Shown: piece by piece, positions 5,855 through 5,938 of the stretch | Layout of the letters: the number at the start of each line of letters is the position of its first letter | Numbering within the stretch: the first letter of the stretch is position 1 | From: an uncultured Lachnospiraceae bacterium | GTDB lineage: Bacteria; Bacillota; Clostridia; Lachnospirales; Lachnospiraceae | NCBI GenBank assembly: GCA_937901625.1 | Contig: CALDIE010000051.1 | Coordinates: 1-5,938, forward strand | Direction: 5' to 3' | Length of the DNA: 5,938 bases | Translations under genes and position numbers: made by a program | Notes under the pieces: model-generated | Told to the model about the DNA's origin: nothing | Database searches by the model: none | Seen by the model: only the letters and a program-made list of their open reading frames with translations

Positions 5855-5938
5855 ATTGGTATTTTCCTAGGGGATGTGGTTTTGCAAAAAAGAAAATACA
5901 AAATATTTGAAAAAGGGATACACAAAGAGAAAAAAATG
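5855..5938. other. AT-rich noncoding tail at the window edge
   Basis: These 84 bases are A-rich and contain no convincing promoter or gene. The window ends on an ATG (5936-5938) preceded by an A-rich run without a clear Shine-Dalgarno site. It could be the start of the next gene, but nothing in the window tests this. Confidence 0.3.

Noticed and set aside
5685..5870. Plus-strand frame overlapping the end of galE and its terminator
   Set aside because: It lies out of frame inside galE and reads through the intrinsic terminator stem and T-run; no start signal is present.

Overview
The window looks like the chromosome of a low-to-mid GC Clostridia member, most likely Lachnospiraceae. This is inferred from a split-type transketolase C-terminal subunit, the style of the two-component system and GalE, strong purine-rich Shine-Dalgarno sites and roughly 50% GC from about base 540 onward. 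The first ~535 bases are different: very AT-rich coding sequence that appears to come from another genome, joined in frame to the transketolase end. This is most simply an assembly chimera or a recent recombination joint.

Layout: (1) 2-940 (+), a chimeric reading frame: an AT-rich, unrecognised protein fragment with features suggestive of an alpha/alpha-barrel carbohydrate enzyme, then the last ~133 residues of transketolase. (2) 941-1233, noncoding: a candidate weak terminator hairpin and a second, nested hairpin that may be a dispersed repeat. (3) 1234-2475 (+), a six-helix voltage-sensor potassium channel with two C-terminal RCK_C/TrkA_C-like domains. (4) 2465-3598 (-) and 3603-4307 (-), a histidine kinase and an OmpR/PhoB-type response regulator forming a two-gene operon, regulator first. 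The kinase end overlaps the channel end tail-to-tail by 11 bp. (5) 4308-4753, a 446-base divergent regulatory region with a promoter for the two-component operon, a promoter for galE, a dyad and a short tandem repeat. (6) 4754-5773 (+), UDP-glucose 4-epimerase, followed by a strong intrinsic terminator. (7) 5855-5938, AT-rich noncoding sequence running to the window edge.

How the genes may work together: the two-component system sits between a potassium channel and a sugar-nucleotide epimerase that feeds cell-surface polysaccharide. The kinase has two membrane helices joined by a very short external loop, as in intramembrane-sensing kinases of Bacillota that report on envelope state. Control of galE or of its own promoter by the regulator is possible, since candidate sites lie in the shared upstream region, but this is inference. 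I see no convincing new multi-gene system. The most notable points are the chimeric joint, the channel architecture, the divergent promoter region and an Asn at the expected substrate-gating position of GalE.
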